From contig RGYP01000127.1 in NCBI GenBank assembly GCA_010031985.1, positions 1-5,820 on the forward strand: a stretch of DNA of 5,820 bases, read 5' to 3'. Positions within the stretch are counted from its first letter, which is position 1. Every line of letters begins with the position of its first letter. Positions 5,617 to 5,820 of the stretch are shown piece after piece. The position numbers and the translations under genes are program-made. This stretch comes from Gammaproteobacteria bacterium (GTDB lineage: Bacteria; Pseudomonadota; Gammaproteobacteria; Steroidobacterales; Steroidobacteraceae). A model generated the notes under the pieces. That model was not told the origin of the DNA and ran no database searches. It saw only the letters and a list, made by a program, of their open reading frames with translations.

Positions 5617-5820
5617 ATGAAGAAGGCAAGGTTTTCGGAAGAGCAGATGGTACGGATTCTGCGGGAAGCCGATGCAGGGACGGTCGCCGAGACCGCGAAG
5701 AAGCACGGTATCTCGGAGCAGACGATATACCTCTGGCGCAAGCGATTCGGGCAGCTTGAGGCGCTCGACGTTCGACGGCTTAGGCAACTGGAGCAGGAGA
5801 ACGCGCGGCTCAAGAAGCTC
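5617..5820 (+). CDS. IS3-family transposase OrfA (partial, runs off right edge)
   Basis: Sixty-eight codons are present and still open at the last base. The protein starts M-K-K-A-R-F-S-E-E-Q-M-V, followed by a helix-turn-helix (about 21-44, with A-E-T-A-K-K-H-G-I-S-E-Q-T-I-Y-L-W-R). It then has R-F-G-Q-L-E-A-L-D-V-R-R-L and the start of a leucine-zipper-like coiled coil (L-R-Q-L-E-Q-E-N-A-R-L-K-K-L). This is the usual OrfA plan of IS3-family elements of the IS407 type, in which OrfA binds the terminal repeats and is fused to the OrfB DDE domain by a programmed -1 frameshift. Typical OrfA is near 90 residues, so about 20 codons are missing here. Nothing in the visible part is broken, so the element may be intact. 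Confidence 0.92.
   Translation, partial: MKKARFSEEQMVRILREADAGTVAETAKKHGISEQTIYLWRKRFGQLEALDVRRLRQLEQENARLKKL

Larger units (their letters stand above)
5548..5820 (+). mobile_element. Left end of an IS3-family (IS407-like) insertion sequence, continuing off window
   Basis: The element is recognised from its orfA. The left boundary is inferred at the TG of TGACCTGCCGGGTGATTT (5548), because IS3-family ends start with TG and orfA usually begins some 50-100 nt inside. Elements of the IS407 group usually duplicate 4 bp of target, which would be GTCC (5544-5547). The right end, orfB and the second terminal repeat are outside the window, so the boundary is not proven. Confidence 0.6.

Noticed and set aside
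5506..5787. Upstream extension of the hydrolase frame (490-residue version)
   Set aside because: The extra 94 residues are mostly antisense to IS orfA, have no family features, and precede a clear signal/anchor segment starting at 5505.

Overview
The window reads as a moderately GC-rich proteobacterial chromosome segment. The evidence is codon usage rich in G/C third positions, GTG starts, two apparent Tat-type signal sequences and an IS3-family element at the right edge. I cannot place it to genus. Every gene call rests on motifs read by eye in the translations; no database was searched.

Layout from left to right. (1) Positions 1-708 (+) hold the 3' part of an FkbM-family SAM-dependent methyltransferase whose start lies off the left edge. 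(2) Positions 728-1231 (-) hold a small SET-domain protein, convergent with the methyltransferase. (3) A 98-bp divergent intergenic region (1232-1329) carries a plausible extended -10 promoter for the rightward genes. (4) Positions 1330-4296 (+) hold a tightly packed four-gene set that looks like one operon: a YkgJ-type CxxCxxCC metal-binding protein, a GNAT-fold-like putative acyl/aminoacyl transferase, a DUF1838 protein with a Tat-like signal, and a Rossmann-fold NAD(P)-binding protein with an N-terminal export-like segment. Junctions overlap or nearly overlap (TGATG, GTGA, GTGA). (5) Positions 4315-5505 (-) hold a membrane-anchored or exported serine hydrolase of the class C beta-lactamase / 6-aminohexanoate-dimer-hydrolase type, convergent with the operon. 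(6) From about 5548 to the right edge is the left end of an IS3-family (IS407-like) insertion sequence with the first 68 codons of orfA.

How the genes may work together is inference. The four-gene set pairs two cytoplasmic-looking proteins (Cys cluster and GNAT-like) with two that look exported, and no known pathway links all four. The most sequence-specific oddities are a perfect 13-bp inverted repeat with a 5-nt loop inside the YkgJ-type gene, an 11-bp one inside the GNAT-like gene, a bacterial SET-domain gene divergent from the operon, and an IS end 42 bp upstream of the hydrolase start. No RNA gene or CRISPR array was seen, and no stretch over 300 bases lacks a gene.
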